A DNA stretch of 64,000 nt from Halobacillus dabanensis (GTDB lineage Bacteria > Bacillota > Bacilli > Bacillales > Halobacillaceae): contig NZ_FOSB01000011.1 of the NCBI RefSeq assembly GCF_900114165.1, positions 1 through 64,000 of the forward strand, in the 5' to 3' direction. Numbering within the stretch: position 1 is the first letter of the stretch; the number at the start of each line of letters is the position of its first letter. Shown here in pieces: positions 24,956-33,495 of the stretch. Under the pieces are notes generated by a model that was given only the letters and a program-made list of their open reading frames with translations, was not told the DNA's origin and did no database searches. A program made the translations under genes and the position numbers.

Positions 24956-25309
24956 ATGAATTTTTTAGAAAAAATAACCGGCAGTGATATGACTAAAATA
25001 ATGAAAGCTTTTGAAGCACGAGTAAAAGTCTTGCCAAATGAATATCAAACTGCTTGGAAAGAAATTAATTCTCATCTATGGATACACGGAGATTTCACAG
25101 GTCGTAACTTGATGCCGATTTTTGACAGCGCTCTTGAACTGCTTGAAGTTGCATCAGCAGAAGAACAAAGGGTAGAAGAAGTACTTGGAGATGATATTAA
25201 AGGCTTCTGCGCAGCGCTCGTTGGTGACGAAGGTGCAAATACTTTTAGAGATAAATGGCGTGACCAGCTTAACAAGAATGTAGCGAGAAAATTAGGAGGG
25301 CTGAAATGA
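24956..25309 (+). CDS. DUF1048 protein, first copy
   Basis: 117 residues. DUF1048 features: MNFLEKITGSDMTKIMKAFEARVKVLPNEYQTAWKEI and the C-terminal GDDIKGFCAALVGDE. All-helical, soluble, function unknown; always linked to PadR. Its last codon overlaps the start of the second copy. Confidence 0.85.
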   Translation: MNFLEKITGSDMTKIMKAFEARVKVLPNEYQTAWKEINSHLWIHGDFTGRNLMPIFDSALELLEVASAEEQRVEEVLGDDIKGFCAALVGDEGANTFRDKWRDQLNKNVARKLGGLK

Positions 25310-25638
25310 GGATCAGAGAAATCATCGAAGGCAAAAAAGAGTGGAGAGCCCATGTTTCACGTGTCAAAAAGCTTCCGCAAGATTACCAAATTGTCTATAA
25401 AGAAATCCAAAAATATCTTTTTAAAGTCGGCCCAGTTGATCTGAACGAAGGTAATGGACTGCTCTCAGAAATTCTCAGCTTCTTTGAAGAAGGTGCGTCT
25501 GCTGGCAAAGGTGTTCTTGAAGTCATAGGAACGGATGTGGCTGCTTTTTGCGATGACTTGATTAAAGATTCCAAAACTTACGCTGATCTCTATCAGGAAT
25601 CGGTCAATGAGAAAGTCGGTAAGGCTCCGAAGAGTTAA
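25306..25638 (+). CDS. DUF1048 protein, second copy
   Basis: 110 residues, start ATGA overlapping the stop of the first copy; AGGAGGG upstream. It shares WxAHxxRVKKLPxDYQIVYKEIQKY and GTDVAAFCDDLI with the first copy, so the pair arose by tandem duplication. Translational coupling suggests a complex of the two. Function unknown. Confidence 0.85.
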   Translation: MRIREIIEGKKEWRAHVSRVKKLPQDYQIVYKEIQKYLFKVGPVDLNEGNGLLSEILSFFEEGASAGKGVLEVIGTDVAAFCDDLIKDSKTYADLYQESVNEKVGKAPKS

Positions 25639-25902
25639 AAGGATTGTAAGAGTTGACTCCAAAAATCATATTGAAAACTCCTAAATTACAAAGACATGAA
25701 ACTTTAGCAGTCACGGAATTTTGATTAACTTGCTAAATTATCTCCACTTCAACTCATACGTTAATACAGTTCATTGTTGAGATGATCTAATATTTTGAAA
25801 TAATCAGAACGGCTAATGTGGAAGACCAAATCTACTGGTGTTCTGGTAAAGTTCCATCTAAAAGAAAAAACCCGATAATGAGGGTGAAAAAGTGAAATGA
25901 GT

Positions 25903-25962
25903 ATTAAGTTTGTCTTAAACCAATGGGAGGCGATTATTCAATAAGGGTCGTCGTCTTTTCTT
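25903..25962 (+). repeat. Dispersed intergenic repeat, copy 20
   Basis: GTCTTAAACCAATGGGAGGC, GATTATTCAATAAGGGTCGT, CGTCTTTTC. The left palindrome is lost. It is the last copy before the metabolic region. The 25639-25902 stretch holds no gene. Confidence 0.5.
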
Positions 25963-26027
25963 ACCTCATCAGGCCGAATTGGGGAAGGACTAGATTCAAG
26001 AAAATTGGGAAGGAACAACATTATCAC

Positions 26028-26066
26028 ACAAACAAAGAGAAAGGAATGACCTTTCTCTTTGTTTGT
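26028..26066 (-). terminator. Terminator of the methylcitrate operon
   Basis: ACAAACAAAGAGAAAGG (26028-26044) and CCTTTCTCTTTGTTTGT (26050-26066) are perfect 17-bp arms around five bases, ending at the stop codon of the minus-strand operon. Stem is long; the T tract is part of the arm. Confidence 0.65.
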
Positions 26067-26986
26067 TACTTATTTTCTTTACCTATTTCAGGAAGGACGG
26101 TTCTCGCTACTTTTTTGTCTAACGCTTCATAATCGTAATACTTAATCGTTTCATAGAGTTCTTCACGTGATTGCATATCCTCTAGCTTTTCTTTTTGAGT
26201 ATCGGAGGTCATAATCTCTGTAAAGATTCGTTCATAAGCTTTGGCAGCTACACGAAGGGAGGTGACTGGATAAATGACCATGTCCATTCCGAACGAGCGG
26301 AAGTCTTCCCCTGTAAAATACGGTGTCTTTCCGAACTCGGTCATGTTTGCAAGCAGGGGAGCTTGAATGGCGGAAGAGGCATGGCGAAAATCTTCCTCAC
26401 TTGTTAAAGCTTCCGGGAAAATCGCATCAGCCCCTGCTTTTACATATTGGTTAGCACGTTCCATGGCTTTGTCCATTCCTTCTACAGACTTGGCATCTGT
26501 CCGTGCTATGATGACAAGGGTTGGAGCGACTTCTTTGATCGTGCGGATTTTCTGCATCATTTCTTCGGCTTCAATCAGCTTTTTACCATTTAAATGACCA
26601 CATTTCTTTGGTAATAGCTGGTCTTCGATTTGCACAGCGGCCACACCGGCTTCGACCATTTCCTTTGCTGCCCGGGCTACGTTAATAACTCCTCCATATC
26701 CTGTATCGATATCAACAAGAAGTGGAAGGTCCGAGGCGCGGATAAGCTCCTGTGCTTTTTCCGCCATTTCGTTCGAATAGATCAGTCCCAGGTCAGGAAG
26801 CGCCCGGCTTGCTGTGTAGGCAGCCCCGGATAAATAGATGGCTTTGAAACCGACGTCTTTTGCGATTTTTGCGGACATGCCGTCGTGGGCACCTGGGATT
26901 TTTAACAGTTCCGGCTGATCAATCAGGCGTTTGAAAACTTCTGCTCTTTCTGGCTGGGTAGACGTTGATTCGAATATCCATGACAT
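26066..26986 (-). CDS. prpB: 2-methylisocitrate lyase (PrpB/MmgF)
   Basis: 306 residues. Isocitrate-lyase superfamily TIM barrel with the catalytic KKCGH motif (Cys129), the metal-binding DIDTGYGG (91-98) and the substrate loop SGAAYTASRALPDLG. It cleaves 2-methylisocitrate to pyruvate and succinate, the last step of the methylcitrate cycle. TAAGGAGG precedes the ATG. Last gene of the leftward B12-riboswitch operon; the gap to prpD is 20 bases. Confidence 0.93.
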   Translation of the reverse strand: MSWIFESTSTQPERAEVFKRLIDQPELLKIPGAHDGMSAKIAKDVGFKAIYLSGAAYTASRALPDLGLIYSNEMAEKAQELIRASDLPLLVDIDTGYGGVINVARAAKEMVEAGVAAVQIEDQLLPKKCGHLNGKKLIEAEEMMQKIRTIKEVAPTLVIIARTDAKSVEGMDKAMERANQYVKAGADAIFPEALTSEEDFRHASSAIQAPLLANMTEFGKTPYFTGEDFRSFGMDMVIYPVTSLRVAAKAYERIFTEIMTSDTQKEKLEDMQSREELYETIKYYDYEALDKKVARTVLPEIGKENK

Positions 26987-27006
26987 ACGATTTTCCTCCT
27001 TACCAG

Positions 27007-28449
27007 TTAAATTCTAAACAGCTCCATGAATTGGTTGACAGGAGTATCTGTCAGCTCATCATAATCCTCACAAAGGTTGAGGATTCGATTCACTTGGCGG
27101 AATGGGAAGCGTGTCTTTAAATTATTTTGAAATTTATTCAGCAGAAGCGGAATTCCTTCATCACGTCGACGCCGGTGACCGATCGGATACTCGATAGCGA
27201 TCTCTTCAGTAGAGGTGCCATCGTTGAAGAACACTTGGACGGCATTGGCAATGGAACGCTTGTCAGGATCAAGGTAGTCTTTGCTGTACTGTTCATTTTC
27301 AATGGTTTCCATAACATTTCGCAGACGGTCGATTTCAGGGTTTGCAGCTACTTCGTCTTCGTAATGGTCTGCATTCAAAGATCCATACAATAGACCGATG
27401 GCTGTAATGTATTGCAAACAGTGATCACGGTCTGCAGGGTTATTTAGTGGCCCTTTCTTGTCAATGATCCGGATGGCAGATTCATGTGTCGTAATCGTTA
27501 CACGCTCGATCTCGTCGATTCTTCCTTTGACCTGGTCATGAAGTTCGATCGCTGCTTCTGCTGCCGTTTGGGCATGAAATTCAGCCGGGAAAGAAATCTT
27601 GAATAGAATATTTTCCATCACATAAGAATCGAATGGACGTGCTAAGGTGAGTTCTTTTCCGCCGAAAAGTACATCCTGGAATCCCCAGCCTGGTGCAGAC
27701 AAGGCAGTTTTATATCCCATTTCCCCGTTCATCGTCATCAAGGCGAGCCTTACACCACGGCTTGTTGCATCTCCGGCCGCCCAGGATTTTCGTGAGCCTG
27801 TGTTTGGTGCATGGCGGTAAGTACGAAGGCTCGAGTTATCGATCCAGGCTTGAGAAACTGCGTTCACCACGTCTTCTTTACTCCCACCTAACATGGCTGT
27901 TACGACTGCTGTTGTAGCTATTTTCACGTAAAGAACATGGTCAAGCCCCTCACGGTTGAGACTGTTTTCTAAAGCTAAGATCCCCTGTATTTCATGGGCT
28001 TTTACAATATTCTCAAGGACATCATCCATCTTCAGAGGCTCTTTACCCTCTGCGATCCGTTTACGGCTGATGTAATCGGAAATTGCCAGGATTCCTCCTA
28101 AGTTGTCGGAAGGATGTCCCCATTCTGCTGCTAGCCATGTATCATTGTAATCGAGCCAGCGGATCATGCATCCTATATTAAATGCTGCGTGGACGGGGTC
28201 CAATTCATAGGACGTACCGGGTACGCGGGAGCCATTCGGAACGACAGTGCCAGGTACAATAGGTCCTAAGTGCTTCGTACATTCCGGATAACGTAAGGCT
28301 AAAAAGCCGCATCCTAACGTGTCCATCAGCACGTATTGGGAGGTTTCTAAAGCTTCTTCGCTGGTGATCTTTCCATAAACTGCGTATTCCGCAATACGGT
28401 CCAAAACTTGATCCGTCGACTGTGCCGTATTTATTTTCACTTCTGTCAT
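27007..28449 (-). CDS. prpD: 2-methylcitrate dehydratase (PrpD/MmgE)
   Basis: 480 residues from ATG 28449 (AGGTGG 8 bases upstream; GTG at 28461 and ATG at 28455 are in frame). MmgE/PrpD family: [76 protein letters not shown] and [12 protein letters not shown]-like [17 protein letters not shown]. Converts 2-methylcitrate toward 2-methylaconitate or 2-methylisocitrate in the cytoplasm. Needed with PrpC and PrpB to convert propionyl-CoA plus oxaloacetate to pyruvate and succinate. Confidence 0.93.
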   Translation of the reverse strand: MTEVKINTAQSTDQVLDRIAEYAVYGKITSEEALETSQYVLMDTLGCGFLALRYPECTKHLGPIVPGTVVPNGSRVPGTSYELDPVHAAFNIGCMIRWLDYNDTWLAAEWGHPSDNLGGILAISDYISRKRIAEGKEPLKMDDVLENIVKAHEIQGILALENSLNREGLDHVLYVKIATTAVVTAMLGGSKEDVVNAVSQAWIDNSSLRTYRHAPNTGSRKSWAAGDATSRGVRLALMTMNGEMGYKTALSAPGWGFQDVLFGGKELTLARPFDSYVMENILFKISFPAEFHAQTAAEAAIELHDQVKGRIDEIERVTITTHESAIRIIDKKGPLNNPADRDHCLQYITAIGLLYGSLNADHYEDEVAANPEIDRLRNVMETIENEQYSKDYLDPDKRSIANAVQVFFNDGTSTEEIAIEYPIGHRRRRDEGIPLLLNKFQNNLKTRFPFRQVNRILNLCEDYDELTDTPVNQFMELFRI

Positions 28450-28521
28450 TTTCATCGCCACCTTTTTTAGTCTTGAAATGATGTGTAAAAACAGGCCGGG
28501 AATTAGTCCGGCAGCTTGCTT

Positions 28522-29637
28522 TTATGGATGCAGACCACGAGGACCTGTATAGAGAACTCTCGGTCTGAACAATTTGTTGTTGGCATATTGTTCGGATACG
28601 TGAGCACACAAACCAAGCGTACGGGCAGCAAAAAATATCGGGGTGTACAAATCAATCGGTATACCTAAGAGATAGTAGACGGGTGCGGCATAATAATCCA
28701 GGTTGGGATATAAACCCTTTTCTTCTTTCATCAGCTGTTCTCCTGCTTCGCACATCTCAAAAAGATCTTCGCGTTTTCTCTCTACAGCCAGTTCACGTAA
28801 CGCTTCTTTCATAAGAGCGGCTCTAGGGTCCATCTTCTTCATGTAAACACGGTGTCCGAAGCCCATGACTTTTTCTTTATTTTTAAGTTTTTCATAGAGA
28901 AGATGGCGGAATCCATCCGTCGTTTCTCCTTCTAGCAGCATGTGCATGACTGCCTCATTCGCTCCGCCGTGGAGATTTCCTTTCAACGAAGCCACTGCTC
29001 CAGTAAGTGCGCCGTAAATGTCAGCGTTTGTCGAAGCGATCACTCGTGCTGCAAAGGTCGAGTTTGGCATTTCATGTTCGCTATATACCATCAAGGATTG
29101 ATCGAAATAGTCCGCTTCCGCCTGAGTCGGCTCTTTTCCTGTAATCATGTATAAGAAATTGGTACTGTAAGGAAGTTCCTGTTTGGGTTCGATGACAGCT
29201 TCTTCATGAAGGATGTGATAACTGTTCGCGACGATGTTTGGAATTTTCGCCAGCAGTCTGAGAGCGGTCTTGCTGATTTCATCCTCCCGCCGTCCATCTA
29301 AATTTTTTTCGTACCCGGCAAGGGCGGATATCCCTGTTCGTAAAGCGTCCATCGGGTGGGTTTCTTTCGGCAGTTTGCTGAATAGGGAAAAGAAATCAGC
29401 AGGCAGGTCATATTCTTTCTTTAATTCTTGTTCAAGAGAGGAGCGTTGTTCGTCATCAGGGAGTGCACCTTGAAGTAACAGCTGGACTAAATCAAGATAT
29501 TGTTTGTGCTCGGCTAGCTCGATGAGTTCATATCCGCGAAGGACGATTTCTTCCGCATCAACATCTAAATAAGACAGTTTTGTTTCTGTCGCAATCACAC
29601 CGTCTAAACCTGGTTTGTAGGCTGTTTGTTCTGGCAT
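28522..29637 (-). CDS. prpC: 2-methylcitrate synthase / citrate synthase (PrpC/MmgD)
   Basis: 371 residues from ATG 29637 after AGAGGAGGA; upstream in-frame codons are not used. Citrate synthase catalytic residues are visible: GGANEAV (His in LHGGANEA), GFGHRVY, and the aspartate region YPNLDYYAAPVYYLLGIP. Small Gram-positive type, as MmgD, which condenses propionyl-CoA (and acetyl-CoA) with oxaloacetate. Next to prpD and prpB, methylcitrate synthase is the natural job. A perfect cre site lies between this gene and the preceding one. Confidence 0.92.
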   Translation of the reverse strand: MPEQTAYKPGLDGVIATETKLSYLDVDAEEIVLRGYELIELAEHKQYLDLVQLLLQGALPDDEQRSSLEQELKKEYDLPADFFSLFSKLPKETHPMDALRTGISALAGYEKNLDGRREDEISKTALRLLAKIPNIVANSYHILHEEAVIEPKQELPYSTNFLYMITGKEPTQAEADYFDQSLMVYSEHEMPNSTFAARVIASTNADIYGALTGAVASLKGNLHGGANEAVMHMLLEGETTDGFRHLLYEKLKNKEKVMGFGHRVYMKKMDPRAALMKEALRELAVERKREDLFEMCEAGEQLMKEEKGLYPNLDYYAAPVYYLLGIPIDLYTPIFFAARTLGLCAHVSEQYANNKLFRPRVLYTGPRGLHP

Positions 29638-29655
29638 GAAAATTCCTCCTCTTTT

Positions 29656-29669
29656 TGTTAACGCTTTCA
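29656..29669 (-). promoter_or_regulatory. CcpA catabolite-responsive element (cre)
   Basis: On the minus strand TGAAAGCGTTAACA matches the cre consensus TGWAARCGYTWNCW at every position. It sits inside the operon, between the 73-codon gene and prpC, about 20 bases before the prpC start, where CcpA could act as a roadblock. Confidence 0.7.
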
Positions 29670-29679
29670 AAATAAGTAT

Positions 29680-29901
29680 TTAAACTTTCGAAGACACCTG
29701 CGGAGATCCACAGATTTCTTCCAGAACAAGGGTATAGGCGGCATCGAGGTTATCCATCTCCTGCTCTCGGCCGGCCTCACCAGGTATTTCTTTTTTTAAT
29801 TCGTTATAGATTGAATCGAGTGAACCGGAAACGGACGAATGCAGGTGATTCATAATACAAGCTTTGAATCTATTGACGTAATACTCGGTTGCAGTGGTCA
29901 A
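29680..29901 (-). CDS. 73-residue unknown protein, first gene of the methylcitrate operon
   Basis: TTG start with AGAGGTG upstream. Helical, soluble, rather acidic, with FKACIMNHLHSSVSGSLDSIYNELKKEI and LDAAYTLVLEEI. One His and two Cys are not arranged as a known metal site. It lies just after the riboswitch terminator and 42 bases before prpC. No family recognised; it may help methylcitrate enzymes or act as a regulator. Confidence 0.6.
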   Translation of the reverse strand: MTTATEYYVNRFKACIMNHLHSSVSGSLDSIYNELKKEIPGEAGREQEMDNLDAAYTLVLEEICGSPQVSSKV

Positions 29902-29936
29902 AGAAAAACACCTCTAATCAAATGGAAATGAAGGCA

Positions 29937-29966
29937 ATAAAAAAACAACTTTCAGAGAAAGTTGTT
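29937..29966 (-). terminator. Riboswitch expression-platform terminator (leftward)
   Basis: Minus strand AACAACTTTC, loop TCT, GAAAGTTGTT, then TTTTTTA. The ACTTAACA at its 5' edge (29963-29970 on +) can instead pair with TGTTAAGT at the aptamer end (30049-30056), giving an antiterminator. Confidence 0.8.
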
Positions 29967-30048
29967 AAGTTGAGATCAGCCTTTTTAATCGAGTAGAACC
30001 AACACCATCAGGGATAAAGCACCCACCGGTCCATACTCTTTCACTCGC

Positions 30049-30285
30049 ACTTAACACCTCCTATCCTCGTAGGTATGGATGTTCGCTGACATAGGCAGGT
30101 CTCCTGGCTTATGATCATCACTCCCTGGCTCCTTCCCATTCCCGTTTTTAACGGAGAACAGTGGTTTTTCCAGTTTGCTCCCAAATACAGTTGCGGGACA
30201 GCATCGGATTTACACCGATTTCCCTTTTAAGCAAATGAGCTCCAACAAGCTTATTTGCACCTGAGTCTGAAACATATTCAGTTAT
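30049..30285 (-). ncRNA. Cobalamin (B12) riboswitch, leftward, upstream of the methylcitrate operon
   Basis: The B12 box AGCCAGGAGACCTGCC is exact at 30094-30109 (minus strand). Upstream conserved parts are present: GGGAA...CGGTG...ATCCG-type P3-P6 region, GCTGTCCCGCAACTGTA, and AATGGGAAGG near the P7-P10 loop. The end carries CTACGAGGATAGGAGGTG, shared with the rightward riboswitch. With bound cobalamin the terminator should form, so the methylcitrate genes are expected on when B12 is low. That direction is inferred from the terminator layout and known members. Confidence 0.93.
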
Positions 30286-30294
30286 GACGTTTTC

Positions 30295-30323
30295 AATATA
30301 ACAAAGATTTTGAAAATAGACAA
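30295..30323 (-). promoter_or_regulatory. Sigma-A promoter of the leftward riboswitch operon
   Basis: Minus strand TTGTCT, 17 bases, TATATT, about 10 bases before the predicted aptamer. Confidence 0.65.
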
Positions 30324-30461
30324 TTATTTCTAAAAAGTGAGTGGTAGTTAAGGTGTTCGGAATCTTTTAGTAAGCCGGGAAGGAAAACTATTGAAATGTT
30401 TTAAACCTCACGGCTGTAAGATTGGATTCGATTCTAGCATGAAATTTATTTTAAAAGTCGA

Positions 30462-30490
30462 TTGTTAATATTCAGATAATTTGGTATGTT
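30462..30490 (+). promoter_or_regulatory. Sigma-A promoter of the rightward riboswitch operon
   Basis: TTGTTA, 17 bases, TATGTT, placing transcription start near 30497, before the aptamer. The -10 is weak. Confidence 0.5.
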
Positions 30491-30517
30491 TATTTCGACA
30501 AGTGAATAAGGTGAAGA

Positions 30518-30724
30518 TTTGGGTGCTGGTAAAGCATTACGTTTATCAGCTTAAAAGGGAAGCCGGTTCGAATCCGGCGCTGTCCCGCAACTGTAATTGG
30601 GAGTAATTCGGTGATCCACTGTCCTACCGAGGACGGGAAGGGCCGGAAAGCGAAGATCATAAGCCAGGAGACCTGCCTGAATCAGCAAACACTATAACCT
30701 ACGAGGATAGGAGGTGTTAAGTGC
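30518..30724 (+). ncRNA. Cobalamin (B12) riboswitch, rightward, upstream of the acyl-CoA dehydrogenase operon
   Basis: GGGTGCTGGT start, AAGGGAAGCCGGTTCGAATC, GGCGCTGTCCCGCAACTGTA, GACGGGAAGGGCCGG and the exact B12 box AGCCAGGAGACCTGCC at 30662-30677. It ends in CTACGAGGATAGGAGGTG, as in the leftward copy. TGTTAAGT (30715-30722) can pair with ACTTAACA (30784-30791), which overlaps the terminator. So this operon too should be on at low cobalamin. Confidence 0.94.
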
Positions 30725-30787
30725 GTCAGAAAAAAATCATGCTTTTTTTGGAGAAGTGTGTTTGATTTACAAATTTCTGAATGACTT

Positions 30788-30817
30788 AACAACTTCGAAT
30801 TAGAAGTTGTTTTTTTA
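30788..30817 (+). terminator. Riboswitch expression-platform terminator (rightward)
   Basis: AACAACTTC (30788-30796), loop GAATTA, GAAGTTGTT (30803-30811), then a T run to 30817. Confidence 0.85.
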
Positions 30818-30881
30818 TGTTTAAAAATACCCTGTACCAGTCTGACAAGAAAACAAAGCTGAGAAAGGGAGGGGCAGGACA

Positions 30882-32573
30882 ATGAAGATGAAACGAGCAT
30901 TATTTCCATATCAGGATCGTAGAGACTTTTTCACACCCGAAGACTTTTCAGATGAAGAGGACTTGATGTTGAAAACAACAGCATCCTTTGTGAAAAAGAG
31001 TGTAAAGCCACAGTTGGAGGCTATTGCTCAGCATCAATACTCCGTTGCTAAACAATTATTTGTCCAGGCAGGGGAGCTTGGACTTCTGGGTGTGGAGGTG
31101 CCGGAGGAGTATGGCGGGTTATCTCTTAATAAAAAAATCTCCGGGCTTATTGCGGAATATATGGGACACGCAGGGGCATTTAGTGTATCTTTTAACATTC
31201 ATGCGGGTGTTGGAACTTTACCTTTCATCTACTTTGGAACCGAGGGACAGAAGCAAAAGTACCTACCAAAGCTTGCGACAGGAGAATGGATTGGAGCTTA
31301 TGCTTTGACGGAACCGGATGCCGGGTCAGATGCACTGAATTCAAGAAGCCGTGCTGTATGGAATGAGGAGAAGTCGGCATGGGTATTGAACGGTGAAAAA
31401 CAATGGATTACGAATGCGCATATGGCAGATGTGTATGTCGTATTCGCCCAGACCGATCAAGGAATGACAGCCTTCATTGTCGAACGTTCCTTTGAAGGAG
31501 TATCCGTTGGACCGGAAGAGAAAAAGATGGGCATCAAAGGTTCGTCAACGGCAACGCTGATCCTGGAAGAGGTGGAAATCCCATCTGGAAATATTCTCGG
31601 CAAGATAGGGAAAGGGCATAAAATCGCATTGAATATCCTTAACATGGCAAGGCTCAAGCTTGCATTTTCCAATGTGGGTACCGCCAAACAGGCCCTGGTC
31701 CTAGCGGGTGATTATGCAAAAGAACGTCTGCAATTTCAAACGCCGATCATTGGTTTTACCATGATTCAGGAGAAAATCGCGGACATGGCGATCGCTATTT
31801 ACGGTGCAGAAAGCGCAGCTTATCGAACGGCAGATGGACTGGATAGAAGGATGGAGCTCATAGAAAAAGATCAAGATGCAAGCAATTTGATGTTTGATTT
31901 CGCCATGGAATGTTCGATCAATAAAGTGAAATGCTCCGAAATATTGGACCAGGTAGTGGATGAAGCCGTTCAAATTCATGGCGGATACGGATATATGCAG
32001 GAATACGAAGTGGAGCGGTTGTACAGGGATGCAAGAATCAGCAGAATTTTTGAAGGGACGAATGAAATCAACCGTTTGACCATATCAAAGCTGCTTATGA
32101 AGCAATACCTTACCACTATCCCTGCGGAAGAAAAACATATCGAAGAGGTCGAAGGTCAGAGTGGTAAATGGATACAGGCCTCGGAACAATTTTTATACTT
32201 ATGTTTGAAAGCGCTTACGGATGCTGGCGTGTCCATTGCCCAAGAACAGGAATATGCCCGGTTGTTATCGGATATGGTCAGTGATTTATACGTGATGGAG
32301 TCAGCCTTCTTGCGAACAGAAAAATCTGAGCGGATGGGACGGTTGAACGAGACCCATCAAATGATGGCAGAGGTGTTAGGCGCGGAGAGTCTTCGGCGGA
32401 TCAAGGAAGGGGCTTTTACTATCCTATCCTCGGTCCATTCCGTTGAAGCAGATCGAAAAGGCTGGATTACAGCTTACAACAACATCGATGTTCCGCCGTT
32501 CCCCGAAATATTTGAACTGAAAAGGAAGATCGCAAAAGACGTGACGGCGTGGAAGGAAGCGGAAGCTATTTAA
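30882..32573 (+). CDS. Acyl-CoA dehydrogenase
   Basis: 563 residues, longer than short-chain enzymes because of a C-terminal helical extension (about 430-563) as in FadE-like proteins. Signatures: YALTEPDAGSDA (FAD/substrate loop), KQWITNA, HGGYGYMQEYEVERLYRDARI and FEGTNEI, where Glu391 is the expected catalytic base. GGGAGGGG precedes the ATG. First gene of the rightward operon. In valine breakdown it would oxidise isobutyryl-CoA to methacrylyl-CoA; in the propionate shunt, propionyl-CoA to acrylyl-CoA. Chain specificity cannot be read from sequence. Confidence 0.9.
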   Translation: MKMKRALFPYQDRRDFFTPEDFSDEEDLMLKTTASFVKKSVKPQLEAIAQHQYSVAKQLFVQAGELGLLGVEVPEEYGGLSLNKKISGLIAEYMGHAGAFSVSFNIHAGVGTLPFIYFGTEGQKQKYLPKLATGEWIGAYALTEPDAGSDALNSRSRAVWNEEKSAWVLNGEKQWITNAHMADVYVVFAQTDQGMTAFIVERSFEGVSVGPEEKKMGIKGSSTATLILEEVEIPSGNILGKIGKGHKIALNILNMARLKLAFSNVGTAKQALVLAGDYAKERLQFQTPIIGFTMIQEKIADMAIAIYGAESAAYRTADGLDRRMELIEKDQDASNLMFDFAMECSINKVKCSEILDQVVDEAVQIHGGYGYMQEYEVERLYRDARISRIFEGTNEINRLTISKLLMKQYLTTIPAEEKHIEEVEGQSGKWIQASEQFLYLCLKALTDAGVSIAQEQEYARLLSDMVSDLYVMESAFLRTEKSERMGRLNETHQMMAEVLGAESLRRIKEGAFTILSSVHSVEADRKGWITAYNNIDVPPFPEIFELKRKIAKDVTAWKEAEAI

Positions 32574-32592
32574 GAGAATGGGAGGACCAATC

Positions 32593-33480
32593 ATGAAGAA
32601 GATAGGATTCATTGGATTAGGAAATATGGGATTTCCTATGGCGAAAAATTTACTGGAAGCTGGTTTTACCGTTTATGGGGTTGATTTGAATAAACAAGCC
32701 GAGCAACGTCTGGCAGGTTTGGGAGGAAAAACTGGGGCATCCATTTCTGAGGTTGCTAGAATTTGCGATCTTATTTTTACGAGTTTGCCTTCTTCAGAAG
32801 CTGTGGAAGAAATCTATCTCGGTGATGAAGGGCTTATAGAAGAGAGTGCACCCGGTATGCTTTTAGTGGATACAAGTACGGTGGCGCCGGAAGTCAATGT
32901 GAAAATTGAGGAAGCCTGCCGGGGGAAGGCCGTATCGTTTTTGGCATCACCTGTAAGCGGCGGAGTGATCGGAGCTGTCAATAAAACCTTGACGTTCATG
33001 ATTGGGGGACAGAAGGACGATTATGAACGAGTCTTACCAGTCGTAGAAAGGTTAGGGGAAAACATTTTTCATGTCAATGAAGACATTGACAGCGGAACGA
33101 AAGCCAAGCTGATTAACAATTTGTTCATCGGTTTCTATACGGCTGGAGTAGCGGAGGCGCTCAATCTTGCTAAGGACAGTGGTATTGATCTAGCGAACCT
33201 TTATGACATCCTTCATGTCAGTTATGCCAGCAGTCGGATCTATGATCGTAATTATAAAGGATTTATCCAAGACAACAACTATGAACCAGGATTCACTTTG
33301 AAACTCTTAAGAAAAGACTTAGGGTTTGCGATGGACTTAGCGGACAAGCACCATTTGGATTTGCCGATCAGCAAACATCTGCTCTCCATGTACGAAGAGG
33401 CCATTAAGGATGGATATGGTGATAAAGACATGTCCGTCATCTATCAAAAAATAAGAGAACAGACAAAATCAACTTTATAA
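32593..33480 (+). CDS. 3-hydroxyisobutyrate / 3-hydroxypropionate dehydrogenase-type enzyme
   Basis: 295 residues from ATG 32593 (ATGGGAGGA is the ribosome binding site; ORF start at 32578 is not used). Beta-hydroxyacid dehydrogenase family: FIGLGNMGFPMAKNLLEAG (NAD site), DTSTVAPE, SPVSGG (substrate loop) and GTKAKLINN with the catalytic lysine. Oxidises 3-hydroxyisobutyrate to methylmalonate semialdehyde; relatives also use 3-hydroxypropionate. 19 bases after the acyl-CoA dehydrogenase gene. Confidence 0.88.
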   Translation: MKKIGFIGLGNMGFPMAKNLLEAGFTVYGVDLNKQAEQRLAGLGGKTGASISEVARICDLIFTSLPSSEAVEEIYLGDEGLIEESAPGMLLVDTSTVAPEVNVKIEEACRGKAVSFLASPVSGGVIGAVNKTLTFMIGGQKDDYERVLPVVERLGENIFHVNEDIDSGTKAKLINNLFIGFYTAGVAEALNLAKDSGIDLANLYDILHVSYASSRIYDRNYKGFIQDNNYEPGFTLKLLRKDLGFAMDLADKHHLDLPISKHLLSMYEEAIKDGYGDKDMSVIYQKIREQTKSTL

Positions 33481-33495
33481 AGAGGAGTGAGATTC

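Noticed and set aside
349-25962. The repeats as an integron attC array or CRISPR
   Set aside because: No integrase or cas gene is present, the spacing is irregular, and the attC core (RYYYAAC/GTTRRRY) is not clearly present.
28205-28609. 134-codon minus-strand frame between prpD and prpC
   Set aside because: It overlaps the ends of both genes in another frame and has no ribosome binding site or recognisable domain.
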